Assembly: GCA_018873225.1 (NCBI GenBank)
Contig: JAEILZ010000001.1
Span: 8,432,001 to 8,496,000 of the forward strand
Length of the DNA stretch: 64,000 nt
Direction of reading: 5' to 3'
Source: [Phialemoniopsis] sp. UDSM-2020
Taxonomy: Eukaryota; Ascomycota; Sordariomycetes; Thyridiales; Thyridiaceae
The notes beneath the pieces are model-generated. The model saw only the letters and a list, made by a program, of their open reading frames with translations. It had not been told where the DNA came from and searched no databases. The translations under genes and the position numbers were made by a program. This document shows, one piece after another, positions 44,114 to 55,540 of this stretch (the first letter of the stretch is position 1; the number at the start of each line of letters is the position of its first letter).

Positions 44114-44638
44114 TTAATGCCTCACGTGGAATCCCGATTCGTCTTCGACGACGTCCCGCTCCTCCTGATCCAGCTTGACGACCTTGGAACCCGACGGACC
44201 CTTGTCCACATCCTTGAGGAAAGCGGCGATGGCTGCCTCATCGCCCTGCGCCTCTCCCTCGACCTTGTTAAGTCGTAAGTAAGTGCGTTTTCGGGCTGAT
44301 TTAGCTCGAGATGGTACATGCCTTGTTGTTTGGCGTATTGCGGACCCAGCCTGTGACCTGATGGTGCGTAGCTTGCTTGCGGGTGTAGTAGCTGTTGCGT
44401 ATTAGTCAACTGGACCTGTGGCGATGCACGCAAGACACTTTCTCACCGGAAGCCGACACCTTTACAAACAAAAGTCAGTATATCAGGGTTATTTCTTCTA
44501 TTATCTTTGCTTTGAATGGGGGACTTACCTTGGACCATGCCACCGTGGGCAAGAAAATAGACCTATTGTATTCATTGTTAGTTTAGATATTTCAAAAAGG
44601 ATATGCAGCATGTGATCCGCGCGTACTCGTTTGGCCAT
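44114..44638 (-). CDS. ACYP: acylphosphatase, five exons with micro-exons and a GC-AG intron
   Basis: Hand-spliced: 44638-44627 (12 nt, MAKR), 44562-44529 (34 nt), 44459-44447 (13 nt), 44391-44322 (70 nt) and 44263-44114 (150 nt), giving 92 residues with all phases consistent. The product has GGMVQGVGFRYYT with catalytic Arg20, GWVRN with catalytic Asn38, KVEGEAQGDE, and a typical short C-terminal region ending GFHVRH. Acylphosphatases hydrolyse carboxyl-phosphate bonds of small acyl phosphates in the cytosol. Intron 4 (44264-44321) can only be removed with a GC donor (AAG|GCATGT) and an AAG acceptor; no GT choice keeps the conserved NNK-VEG frame. Introns 1-3 are GT-AG of 64, 69 and 55 nt. 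The gene is divergent from Hep59/Tls1 across 381 bp. Confidence 0.9.
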
Positions 44639-45019
44639 ATTTGTAATCGACTTGTAGGTTAAGCCTGTCACTTTGAAGTATCAGGTATATCTCATATGGG
44701 TAAAGACAAAATTACAGCAGCCATGTGTATTGTGAGCTCTCAGGAGTCCAGGACCTCAGAATGTTAAACAAGGCGATGTCGTCACACTGAGTGCAGTTGA
44801 GGGCGATAAGATAAGCCTGGCCAAATCTGCCGAGGTTTTGCCACGCGACAAACATTGAGCCAACAACATTGAACCACCATCCATCGTCAGCAAGCGAACA
44901 TTCAACAACATCTAACGGTTTGCCACACCCGCCGAAAAGCCAAATAATCGAAACCGTCGAGCTCTCCAGGCCCTTCTGCGCCCACGCGCATACAACCCAC
45001 CACCCCAGACTCTTGTGCG
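44639..45019. promoter_or_regulatory. bidirectional promoter acylphosphatase / Hep59
   Basis: 381 bp between two divergent start codons, serving both genes. No distinct element identified. Confidence 0.55.
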
Positions 45020-46248
45020 ATGGAAACGTCAGAAGGGGCCGCCCCGGAGGTGCCACAACAGGTCTTCTTCCGGGCAAACAAGCGGAGAAAGGTCTACCGC
45101 CAACGCGACCGAGAAGAAGACGACACGCAGACGCCCGAGGCCACGCAGAAACCCGCAGCAGACTCGACCGAAGCAAAGCCAAAGACCGACCGGCAGTCCT
45201 CACCTGATGAAGAAGGGCTCTCGGTCGCCGAAGCCCTGCGCCTGCGCAATGCCCGCAAGGCAGCCCGCCTCCGAGGCGTCGAGTTTCGAGCCGGCCGCGA
45301 GGGCTCAGCGCAGGACGACGACGCCAACCCCGAGCGGGCCCTCGTACCAGCCGATCCCGACCCCCTCGCCAGTGGAGGGGCGAAACGCTTCGCGCCGCAG
45401 ACGGGACTGGTTGGGGAGCTGGTGAACAAGCATATGTGAGTGTGCCGCCTTTCCGCGGAACCCTTCCCCCCAATATCGTTACTGATCGGGTAGGGAGGAA
45501 TACATAGAATCGCAGCTGGCTAAGCGGCACGCCGCCGAGCAAGGAGCGCTAGGGAATGGGCCGGACGGCCACGGCGGCGAGGCCTCGGGCCCCGGGGGCG
45601 TGCCCAAGGAGCTGCTGCCGGCACTGCCGCCGGCCAAGGCGGGCAAACTGCAGGAGATTGACTTGGGTGACGAGGCCCGCGCGCGCAACGTGGCCATGAC
45701 GGAGATGGCGCGACGCCGGCTTGAGGGCCTCGGGGCTGACGACGAGGCGGGCTCCTCGCGGCCGCAAAAGCCCAGGCTGGGCCCCGACGGCAAGCCCTGG
45801 AGGGGCAGGAAGCGGCGCGGCAGCGACGACATCAAGCGCGACAGGCTGGTTGAGGAATTCTTGCGAGAGAACACACGTGAGTGGCCCTCCGTTCCCAGAC
45901 TTTGCGATGCCCTTGCGTTGATGATGATAACTAACATGCGCATGTTACAAAACAGTGGACGTCTACGACCTCGAGGCACAGAGGCAAGGCACGCAGGCCC
46001 TCGAGGGCGAGGAGGACGGCGCGGCGGACGACCGGATCGCCGAGGAGTTCCGCCGCGAGTTCATGGAGGCCATGTCGGACCGGGTGCGGCGCCGGCGGCC
46101 GGCGGCGCAGGCCAGCAGTAGCAAGCCCGGAGCCAAGAAGGACGAGGAGGTGCTCCGGGGCCCGAAGCTGGGAGGCAGCCGCAACGTGCGGTCCGCCATG
46201 CGGGACCTGTTGCTTCAGCAGCAGGAGGCTGGGAAGAAGAGGAGGTGA
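45020..46248 (+). CDS. Hep59/C9orf78 (Tls1) family splicing-associated protein
   Basis: Exons 45020-45435, 45494-45876 and 45956-46248 give 363 residues. Introns are 58 nt (GTGAGT...GGTAG) and 79 nt (GTGAGT, CTAAC branch, AACAG). Signatures: QVFFRANKRRKVYRQRD at the start, GLSVAEALRLRNARKAARLRGVEF, then KHMEEYIESQLAKR across intron 1, and DVYDLEAQRQ after intron 2. The protein is charged, rich in predicted helices, and ends basic (LLLQQQEAGKKRR). Family knowledge: human C9orf78 binds the spliceosome helicase Brr2; fission yeast Tls1 affects splicing of shelterin transcripts and telomere silencing. Nuclear location is likely. No catalytic domain. Confidence 0.88.
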
Positions 46249-47623
46249 TGATGCATTTGGCTTGTCTGGGTTGTTTGGGAGCGCCGGCGTTTTCGCATTC
46301 GTATATGGGTAGCATTGCATAATATCAAAAGGGCAGCACACCTTTGGCTTCAAAGTCCTCAATCTGCTGGAATGAGCATGTTGTTAAAGCGATGTTACTT
46401 GCAATCGACGTTTGATATGTATTTCCAAGTCGATTTCGTATTCTACGTGAGGATTATTTGGTTACGCAAGTGCTTCTTTCACTCTGCTTTTCTTTTGACA
46501 CCAGTACAAGAAAACATTTGACATTAACATCAGGTCAAAAAGACCACTGTAGATGCTTTCATGTTTTCTTAACTCTACCATAGGGCAAGAGAACATCTCA
46601 GCTTTGACCAATGAACATGTCGGCAATTGCGATTAGAGCTCAACATGGATACCAGTCTTCTTCGTTCCATGGACCTTAGAGTGCTAGCAAGTCAGCATCC
46701 CGCTTGTTCTCTTCCAAACCCATGGATCGTCGACATCAATGTGGCTCGAGAACGGTCAGCTTCTGAATTATCGAACTTATTCGCATCGACGGGAAGAGTA
46801 TCAGGGTCAACACTTGATAACTATCGTTCTATCTGGGCGACAGTGCACCGAGCTCGAGCAGTACGTACGGTGCAGAGAGGCGAGGTTCCCTCTTCAGGCA
46901 TTCTCTGGGACCGGCTTATCTTAGCGCACGCGCAGCACATGAAAAGCAGCAACGACAGAAGGGAAAAAGAAGCAGAAGAAGCGAGGGAAAAATTGGGGAC
47001 GGGACCCAGCGAAAGCGGAGGCACCGACGCCCTCTCAGTGCCCATTGAGCTTAGCTGGAGCTCCAGAGCCGATGACGCCTGTCTGCCCCACAGCATTAAC
47101 AGCTTTAGCTCTGCAAACCCTTGCTGTACATTCGTTCCAGGGTCTTTTCTTCTCTCCTCCCCTGGTCCCTTTGGCGCATGATCGAGGGGAGCAGGACTGA
47201 GGATCCACTTCTTCACCTCTCAAAAGAAGGCCAAGACTGCAAAGCCTGAAGAATCCTTCGTGCTTTTCTCTGTCAAGCGCTTTACGGAGTACGGAGACAA
47301 GTACATTCCAGCGGAGGCGACCCGGCCCAGCATGTGACTCGAGCTGTGTGGGCTAAATGGCCGGACCGCCTGGGACCAAGTTGACCCGTGACCCAGTCCA
47401 GTCTCAATCATTTTAATTGTTGCAGAAGCTTGCTTTAATGCCATTTTCCCCATTTGTCGACGGAGCAAAGCAGGTAAAGCAAGGTTTAATTGAGGGGAAC
47501 GCAGACATAAAAGCTCTTATCCAGCGATAAGATATGGAGGCACTGGCTGGAGGGGTGTGGTTTGTAGCTCGGTAAGCTCCCAAGCTCCGACAATCATAAG
47601 AAAAGATCCGCGAGAGTCGCCAG

Positions 47624-47639
47624 AAAAAAAAAAAAAAAA
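47624..47639 (+). repeat. poly(A)16 tract
   Basis: Sixteen consecutive A followed by GAAAAG; a simple homopolymer, possibly a nucleosome-depleting element. Confidence 0.7.
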
Positions 47640-48776
47640 GAAAAGAGAAATCGAATCAAGGCCGGGCTTCTCGATGTGATGTTCGGACATCCTAACTCGA
47701 AGCAGCTTTCCAAGTTGCCACCCAAAACACACCGTTCTTTGCTGCTCAATCCCCACCCCTCCAACTCGCCTCCGACAGCTTCTCGTCTTTTGCGCTGATC
47801 GAGTCAGGCTAGCCATGGCCCGTCCACTCAGATGACTGGTCTCTGTCCGAGACTGATGAGCTTCGCCCAATGGCTCCGGCCCATTGAGTCAAGAGTCAGG
47901 ACGCTGGAGCTCGACAAGCTCTCCCTGTGAAGCTCTCCATGTACTGCCCTGGGCTGGATGCTCTGATTGGCATGTACCTGGCACACCCACTGTTGCTTGT
48001 GGCAGTACTTGTACCTCCATCCACCATCTAAGCTGGCTGGCCCTTCTCAGCTTACCTGCCATCAAATACGCAAATGCTAATTCTTACTCGTTCCCTCTCG
48101 AAGCAATCTTTAGCTCCTCCCAGCGCCGCGCCGCCGGCGCAGTGAGTAGTGCAGGCCCAAAGGAGCGGGCGTGTCAGTCTCCTGATCCCGACATGATGCC
48201 TCGATTCATGATAAGCATTCGAGTACCTGGACACAGCTTCCAAGCTGCGCGAGGTTCCCAGCTTGATAGCATAGCATAACAAGCTTGCCCAGACTGTCGG
48301 GGCATGTCTAGCTTTTTTCATGTCCTGTCATAAGCTCATAATGGCCCTCTAATCTATCTAGATCATCTTCCACTTCTTGTATCCTTCCCAAAACAACCCT
48401 GCTCTGATCACCTCTTGAACCTCCAAGACCTCTTATTCGGCCCAGGCCTGGCAGACGCAAACCCCTGCCTACCCTCTGACGACATCCAAGCTTCCCCTTG
48501 CCTCCCTCCGTCCACACCCCTCCTTTCCTTTGGGTCTGAACAAGACCCTTTGGAGGCAACCTCTTAGTGGCTGCTGTGTGTCGGCGCAGCTACGTACTGG
48601 TCTGGTGGGAGTCAGAGAGAGACCGGCCTGCCCGCTTTGCTAGTCGCATCCTCTCGAGCCTCTGTCATTGCTTGCATTGATGGCCCCAGATATTATTAGC
48701 CTGCCGACCCCCTTGCAATCTTTCTCCAGGACCTGTTCCTCGAATTCATTCCCCCACCCAGAAGCGTCGACGTAGC

Positions 48777-48804
48777 ACGCCCACGCCCACGCCCACGCCC
48801 ACAC
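48777..48804 (+). repeat. (CGCCCA)n hexanucleotide repeat
   Basis: About four copies of a CGCCCA-type hexamer, then CACACA. Minor satellite upstream of the zinc-protein gene. Confidence 0.7.
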
Positions 48805-49140
48805 ACGGAGTATCGTGCGTGCTGCCGTTTGTGATTTGACCAAGGCCAGACCTGTCATTAAATGGGCGGCGGTGCTTTGAACACAACAAATTGAAGCACG
48901 GAACCTGTTGATTACATCCATATCCCCTCCGTGGGAAGTACAGCTGTCGACGGGAAATGGAAGGATTGAGAGCCTCCTCTTCTTTGGTACGGTACTCAGC
49001 GTCGCCCACACCCACACAGCAACCCACACCAGCTGCGGCACCGCCTCTAGACTCGCGCTCCTCAATCCAGCTATTTTACCTCGTACCGGCCGCCGGCCAG
49101 ACCAGAACCAGTACCTAGAATCCAGAATCAGACCCAGACT

Positions 49141-49168
49141 TTGCTTGCTTGCTTGCTCTGCTCTGCTC
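49141..49168 (+). repeat. TTGC / TCTGC short tandem repeats
   Basis: Four TTGC units followed by TCTGC units in the CT-rich leader. Confidence 0.6.
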
Positions 49169-49421
49169 TAACTTGACTCTGGCTCGGGGATCTGCTCTGC
49201 CTACCTTCCAGTCTTCACTTCTTCTACCGAGTCTTTATCGCTGCTTTTGGTCAGCAGATCTACCCCCTCTTTCCATCCTCTTTTTTAATTCTTCCGCCAC
49301 GGTCGACTCTGTTGATCCCTAGAGCTTGACTCCGTTATCTTTTCTTTCTCTTTTACTTCTCCTCTTCCCACCTGGGATCTTTCACGAGTCCACTCTCGTC
49401 CCCGCTCGAGCTCGCCCACAG

Positions 49422-49450
49422 CTATCTAGCTATCTATCTATCCATCTATC
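49422..49450 (+). repeat. (CTAT)n microsatellite
   Basis: Imperfect CTAT/CCAT tetranucleotide repeat in the presumed 5' UTR. Confidence 0.65.
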
Positions 49451-49763
49451 TCATCGACGAGCCACCCTCCTCCAGGACAGCTTTTTCCGAAACGCATCTT
49501 GTTACAAGCAGTAGGAGCTCGAGCTTCAATTTCCTGGATTCCCTTTCAATACAACTCCGTCCAGCTCTAGCTTTCCCCAGCTTTTCGATTATCGCCGTCG
49601 CCATCAAATGCAACAGCTTCGACCCCAGCTTCTCGATTACCATAATCTGCCAATTGACTGATTACCACCAACGCTATCGTTATCGACAGCTCCTTTATCG
49701 CACCTCTTCCTTCCTTTCCCCGCCAATTCACACGCCCTTTGAGCATCGCATGGTGGGGTCAAG

Positions 49764-51417
49764 ATGCCGCCCAGATCTTCTTTGACGTCGTCCTTTTCAA
49801 TCACGGACTCGAACAACGAGGTCGTCTGTCCGCTGCGAAACCAAGATGGCTCCAGCTGTCGCAAGCGCTGCATTGGCGTAAGTTTTTTTCTCGTCTTCTT
49901 TTCTATGCTGTCGTCTACCAAATTCGCAACTTTCTGGCTCGGCGCACGCTTGGATTCGGGGGATGTCTCTCAATCAAGACAAGACGAGGCAGAGCAGCAT
50001 AATGTGTTTTCAGATGCAAGATAGCTGACGAGTTGTAATTGATGCAACAGGAAAAAAGATATCGCTCGATGCAAGAGCACATCCGGCGGGCGCACCCGGA
50101 GCATTACATATCCAAGCTCCCCGCGACCGAGGAGAGCTTCCTGCTCATGATCAATACCCCGCCCAGCGAGCGGCCCCAGACCCAGCAGAGCTCCGGCCCG
50201 AGCCCACACCAGCACAAAGGATACCTACATGACAACGCATTCCACCGAGATGCATCCAGCGGCCCCGGCACCCCGCGAAACTCGGACGAGTACGTCGGCG
50301 GGAACATGCTGCCAGCCGCCAGTGCTGCAGCCGCCCTGGCCCAGTTGCACAGCCATTCCCAGGAGCCCGGATGGGACCCAGAAGCTGTAAGTCGTCATCC
50401 CGCCGCGTCGTCCGTTGATGGTCGTCGTCCTCGTCATTCATCCATCATTTCTTATTTCTTTTCTGGACAATATGATTGACTTTTCATCTCCTGCAGGACT
50501 GGCACTCTGATACCGACAAGGGAAGGATACCCAGGTCGTCAATTGAACTTCCGCCTCTCCATCTCGCCAATGCAGACATCACCAGCGAACCATTCCCCGG
50601 CCTCAACTCGGGCCGGACGAGGGATCTACTACCCTCCATCCTCAATACCTCACCGCCCGGCCGGTCGTCCACCCTGCCGCCTCTGCAGCGCCTTGGACCC
50701 AACCGGCCGAGGAAGCAGTCCGTTACCAAGAGGGGACGGGAGGCGCACCACAAAAAGCAAAAATCGCGAGGCTCGACGGCGGACTGGGTTCGCCGCCTCC
50801 AGAACGACACCCTCGGAGACCGCCTCCGACCCGGCGGGCCCATCAAGGCCATGTCGGCGGAGCCGTCGGCCGACTACGGCAAGCGCTGGGAGGACCTCAT
50901 CGACGCAGCGACCTCTGCGACCGAAGACATTGACGAAGACCGGACGCCGGTAGGTCCACGCAGCCCTTACTTTGACCAACCGGCCCTGACGTATCAGGTC
51001 CCGCAATCACCAGTCTCCATCCACCGCGCCTCGCTGCCGCCTTTCCCCCAACAGCCCTTCCACAGCTATCAGGCGTCGCCGCTGCAGCAGGCCCTCACGC
51101 CGCCCCCCTACGCACAAGAGATTCCCGAGCCATTCCCCTCGGTGGAGAGCGCCGACAGCGGCGGGGTGTTCAATATAGACGGCCGCGGCCTGTCGGACTC
51201 GTCGCCGAGCTTCTCGCAGCAGAATCCCCAGATCTACTGTGCTGCCTGTCAGAGCATATCATACCTCAAGGAGTCCTACGCCTGCACAGAGTGCATCTGC
51301 GGCCTGTGTCAGGCGTGTGTGGACATCCTGATGGGCGAGCAGGGCGCCAGGAGAAAGTGTCCCAGGTGTGGGACGATTGGGGGCCGGTTCAAGCCCTTTC
51401 AGCTGGACATTCGATGA
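49764..51417 (+). CDS. zinc protein: N-terminal C2H2-like finger plus C-terminal RING-like motif
   Basis: Exons 49764-49877, 50051-50386 and 50497-51417, all phase 0, give 456 residues. Introns have donor GTAAGT and acceptors AACAG and TGCAG. Residues ~20-60 form an atypical finger (VVCPLRNQDGSSCRKRC...MQEHIRRAHPEHY), interrupted by intron 1. The middle is disordered, Pro/Ser/Gln-rich, with a basic patch (KRGREAHHKKQKSR). From about residue 397 nine cysteines in CxxC pairs (YCAACQ, YACTECICGLCQAC, RKCPRCGTIGGRF) make a RING-like/zinc-ribbon end. A role in transcription or ubiquitin transfer is possible but not shown; I do not recognise a named orthologue. The long pyrimidine-rich leader upstream suggests a regulated or highly expressed gene. 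Confidence 0.82.
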
Positions 51418-53341
51418 TCGCTTCGTCTTGTCTGGCCCGCCCTCCCGGCTCCTTCATTTCTACTATTTTCTTTATTGTTTTTGGTTATATGGCATGAGAT
51501 GGCGTAATAATTTGGGTCTTGTTTTGCATGGTAAACGATGCTCGGCTGCAGGCATCGGGAGGCCCAACACCACATGAGTCGGCGTACAACGGGTTTCTAC
51601 TTTGATAAGGGAGGCCGGCCTGCTCTACTACCATCTGCATACACACACATGCACACACTCCAGTATTCGATTCTATACCCTCACTTGCATACCGTAGGGA
51701 GTATTCGCGGCTTTCTTTCCTTTTTTCTTTCTTCCTTTATTTATAAACTGGCCGACCGACGCCAGATCTTGGACTAGCAATGGGCATGGGAATCTTGGGA
51801 CTTTATTGGATTGAAAATTGGCTGGCGTTATTTGCTTTTTCACCCTCGCTGCTCGACACACATGAGCTAGCCCTTTCTGAGGATCTATCGCATCCTTTTG
51901 ATCAGATGCACGTTGTTTTCATTGGTGCGTATGCATCTCATTTTGGACCATGACCTTGCTCTGCAAGACGCTCCTTGCGCTCTGTCGCGCTGGGGGGCAC
52001 TTGGTTCCCTTTCTTTACCTAGACCTGCATTATTGCCTTTGCAGTGATTTGACAACAGCTCTCAGTTCTGCAGGTAGTCGATTCGAGACTATAGATCTGC
52101 CATTTTGATCTTATGATGATTGGGCTCACCCGAATATGAAGTGTGATCGCGGTTGTGAATCAGACTACCAGACCCAACGGCACGGTTCTTGATTGAATGA
52201 CATATGCTGGTTTGACGGGGATGCACGATCTAGAGCAGAGCACAGCAGCCCGGCTACGCCCATCTAAGACATCTGAGCCGAACCCGAGTAAGTTGGGTCG
52301 TGCATAGTTACTTTACGAAGAAAAAAAGCAAGTATCACATCCATCCATGATCTTTTGAAGTTGGAGGGGGGAGCGAAGCGGAAATCATAGCCGATCCAGG
52401 CATGCATGCAACTGTACAATCTGCCCTTGCAGAGCGAGCGCTGTGATTCAGTGATGTCGAACAGCGCCAAGGGACACTAAGACATGTGTGAATGCGCTAA
52501 AAGGCCGCATCCCAGCACCGCTACCGCGTCGACTTACCGCCCGATCCAGCGATGTCCTTTAGTGCGTTAGGCCGCCTGTCCGATGGGGATCTGGCAGGTT
52601 TGGTGCGCCATCGTGCCTGCTGGTTGGGGATCCGGGAAGGGAAGATGCGGGAAGGAATAACCGCGCTGAAAAGGACGCTATCAAAAACTCCCTGTCTTGT
52701 CTCGTCTCTGATGGTGTGAGCAGGTATGAGTGAAGCCCCAAGTCATGAAGTAAAGTGAGGTGTGCTTCGTCATATGTCAATATCTACTCCTTTTCTCCTC
52801 CTTTGCATTTAGTCCTTCTCTTTTTTCATCGTTGCTCTTTAGAAAAGCCAGTCTGTGCCTTACATTTGCGATTGCGAATGACTGCGCCTTCTTCGAGACA
52901 CCGGGATACACGAGACACGAGCGCCCCAGAGCGAGAGAGCCCGTTTCAAGCTTTTCGCATCCGTCCCACGCACAGTCTTGCTGCGGTGACTGGATTGCCG
53001 TTTCGTTTCATCGCTGAGGCGGTCCGCAGCTTGGCTTTTTCATGCGCCGACGAGAAAGGATCTATTTTCGAGCAAAAGGTCCGGCTTCTGCTGAGGCCCT
53101 GACAAACATCATTGTGCGATTGACGACGACGACCACGGTGTTTCTTCTCGGAGGTTGATGAGGGAAGGATTCACTGAGAAGGCCGAACCGTCGCATCCCG
53201 GACTGCTGTGCAGACATAGAGACAGATCTTGTCGTCAGTGGGATCGCCCATATTCCTAACAATATCGGAACTTCGCAGACGTGGAGAAGCAGACGCCGCT
53301 GCAACCGGGGCCGGCGACTCACACATCAGACAGCCAACAAC
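51418..53341. other. intergenic, no gene
   Basis: About 1.9 kb between two plus-strand genes, with the zinc-protein 3' UTR and the promoter of the metallo-hydrolase gene. No supportable ORF. Confidence 0.5.
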
Positions 53342-54733
53342 ATGTCTCTCACGATCCAGCATCTCAACGCCGATGCCTCGTTCCTTCTCACATTCTCCCC
53401 GTTGCCATCCCCATTGCCTTCGTCACCCACTCAACAGCACTTCCGCATTCTCCTGGACCCCTGGCTCACGGGTGCCTCCCAGATCTTCCATCCCAAGATC
53501 TCCACGTCTACGCATATCCAGCCGCCCTGCATTTCCTCCCTCGTCGACCTACCTGGTGGCCCGCCGGACGTCGTGATCATCTCGCAGCACCGCAGCGATC
53601 ACTGCCATGAGGAGACGATGAGGGAGCTGCCAGCCGGCGGCAAGACGTTGATTTTGGCCGAGGCCAAGGCGGCCAAGGTAGTACGAGGGTGGAGGTATTT
53701 CGACTCTAGCAAGGTGAAGGCCATCCCGCGGTGGGAGGAAGGGAAGAGGGCCCTGGTCAGGATACCAGTCGGCCTCGACGGAGAGGTGACGGTGGCTTGG
53801 ATACCGCAGCGGAGAGACGTGGGCGGCATGCACGGCGCCGTGGGCATCACGTACCGGCCCCCCGGGGTCCCGGCACCCACGTCGGAGGGCAAGCCGATGC
53901 CCGACCCGCCCGTGCAGGGCGTGCTGAGAGTGCGTAGGTCCCTCGCGCAACTCCCCAGCCTGCTGTCGCCCACCAAGAGGCCCTCGACGTCGGACAAGGA
54001 CGCCTTTCCCTCGCCAACCCTCTCCACGGACCGCACACCAACGACGCCCGCGTCCCCGGGACCGTCCCTCCGCTCCGCCCGCTCGACATCATCCCTGCCC
54101 TTCTCGCGGCAGACGACCCTCACCTCCTCGACCGGCGTACCGCCGTCCTCTTGGCCCAAGGCGGCGCCGCAGCAAAAGACGCTCTCGGTCCTCTTCTCCC
54201 CGCACGGCATATCCGCCCCCTCGCTGCAGTCGTACGCGGCGCACCACCTCGGGGAGGCCGCGGGCGCCCTGCCCCTCACGGCGCTGCTGCACTGCTTCGA
54301 CGCCGTCGACAACCCCTGGTGGCTCGGCGGCAACGTGCTGCTCGGCGCGCCCGAGGGGCGCAAGACGGCGCGCGGCTTGCGGGCGCGGTGCTGGGTCGGC
54401 GCGCACGACGGGGACAAGGACGTGCGCGGGTGGGGCACGCGGATGCTCCGGACGAAAAAGTACGGCGACGAGCTCGCGCTCGGCAGCGGTAGCGATAGAG
54501 AGGAGCTCGAGGCGACGGAGGTGCTCAGCCTCGCTGTCGGGGAGGAGGTCTCGGTGCGGGCCGAGGGCGTCGTCGGGGCGCGCGCGGGGGCACGGAGGAC
54601 GCGGCCGCCGCCGCCGGCGCGGAAGCATGATGGCAGCGCGGGGATGAAGGGGGCCGGCATGTTGCCTGTCATGGAGCTGCGGCATGCCGAGAGCTTCCAG
54701 GTCGACATGACTGCTTTGGTGGGGAGGGCTTGA
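53342..54733 (+). CDS. metallo-beta-lactamase-fold hydrolase-like protein
   Basis: Single exon, 463 residues. The start MSLTIQHLNADASFLLTF leads into ILLDPWLTGASQIFHP, the UlaG-like strand-turn, and then PPDVVIISQHRSDHCHEETM, a variant of the HxHxDH zinc motif (here QHRSDHCH, lacking the first His). GGKTLILAEAKAAKVVRGW and ITYRPPG follow. A Ser/Pro/Thr-rich insert spans about residues 195-275, and LSVLFSPHGI near 280 resumes the fold. The C terminus has a Gly/Arg-rich loop. Members are Zn-dependent hydrolases of unknown substrate in fungi. The variant motif leaves open whether two metals bind. No signal peptide. The 743-bp antisense ORFs in this GC-rich gene are shadows. Confidence 0.85.
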   Translation: MSLTIQHLNADASFLLTFSPLPSPLPSSPTQQHFRILLDPWLTGASQIFHPKISTSTHIQPPCISSLVDLPGGPPDVVIISQHRSDHCHEETMRELPAGGKTLILAEAKAAKVVRGWRYFDSSKVKAIPRWEEGKRALVRIPVGLDGEVTVAWIPQRRDVGGMHGAVGITYRPPGVPAPTSEGKPMPDPPVQGVLRVRRSLAQLPSLLSPTKRPSTSDKDAFPSPTLSTDRTPTTPASPGPSLRSARSTSSLPFSRQTTLTSSTGVPPSSWPKAAPQQKTLSVLFSPHGISAPSLQSYAAHHLGEAAGALPLTALLHCFDAVDNPWWLGGNVLLGAPEGRKTARGLRARCWVGAHDGDKDVRGWGTRMLRTKKYGDELALGSGSDREELEATEVLSLAVGEEVSVRAEGVVGARAGARRTRPPPPARKHDGSAGMKGAGMLPVMELRHAESFQVDMTALVGRA

Positions 54734-55540
54734 TCGGATGGGCGTCTTCAGGCATGGGAGGGTGTAGACTAGTCTTGTTGCTGCCGTTGGAGAGATCCTA
54801 TGGTGGACGAGAGGATCACAAGGTATATATGGCATTCTGGATATATGGGTTTACAGGGCTTGGGACTGGGACAGGATTATAGCAATGGTAATGGGCGGGC
54901 AAGCACGTTGGATTTTATATTGATACCACGGCGGTAATATCCTTTCGCGTAGGGCGGGAAAAGAAGCCTTTCTTGCTTCAGCATCATAATATACCACGGT
55001 TTACACGGGGGTCATTTGTTGGAGGAGGGCATGTCATGACGGCTAACTCGACAGGCTCCATGGTACTCTTTTCCCCAAAAGGCAAACACACGGGGTATCT
55101 GTTATTCACCTTTCTCGCCAGTCTCTGATCTCCTCTATCTATGTCCACCTACGGTAAATAGGTTGGAGGGGGAAAAATGCAGGGAAAATGAAAAAGAGAT
55201 GTCCGCCTTCCGCATAGTACCATTACCGTAGACCAAATTTTCCATCAGTCGGCGAGGTTTCTGATCATGAATGGAGAGCTCTGCTCTCACATGCTTGCTT
55301 ACTTTTGCCTCTCACACCTTTCCCTTCCGCAGCTTATGCCCGCTTACAGTCGAGGGCCCCCCTCGCGGTTCCTGATTTTCATTCAGGGCGGCCGCCCAAT
55401 TGATGAGTCTGTATGGGTGCAAGAGAGAAACGCGAGCCGCGTCCTGCCCTGCGTCATCAACCACTCTTATTTCAACACACCTCTCGTCCATCTCGAACTG
55501 CCTCCTATTCTTTCTTTGGGCCATCCTCTGCTATTTGCAT
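54734..55540. other. convergent 3' region, no gene
   Basis: About 800 bp between the converging metallo-hydrolase and PEF genes, holding both 3' UTRs. Nothing else recognised. Confidence 0.5.

Larger units (their letters stand above)
46249..49763. other. 3.5-kb intergenic region with leader of the zinc-protein gene
   Basis: No gene I can support. The ORF at about 46645-47181 is the longest but lacks conserved character. The last ~550 bp (49200-49760) are strikingly CT-rich on the plus strand, as expected for a highly expressed fungal promoter/5' UTR feeding the gene at 49764. Simple repeats are listed separately. Confidence 0.45.

Noticed and set aside
44712..45542. 276-residue minus-strand ORF
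   Set aside because: Antisense to the Hep59 first exon and the divergent promoter; no protein-like motif.
46645..47181. Plus-strand ORF of about 180 residues starting MDTSLLRSMDL
   Set aside because: No recognisable domain, amphipathic stretches only, and an equally open antisense frame; insufficient to call.
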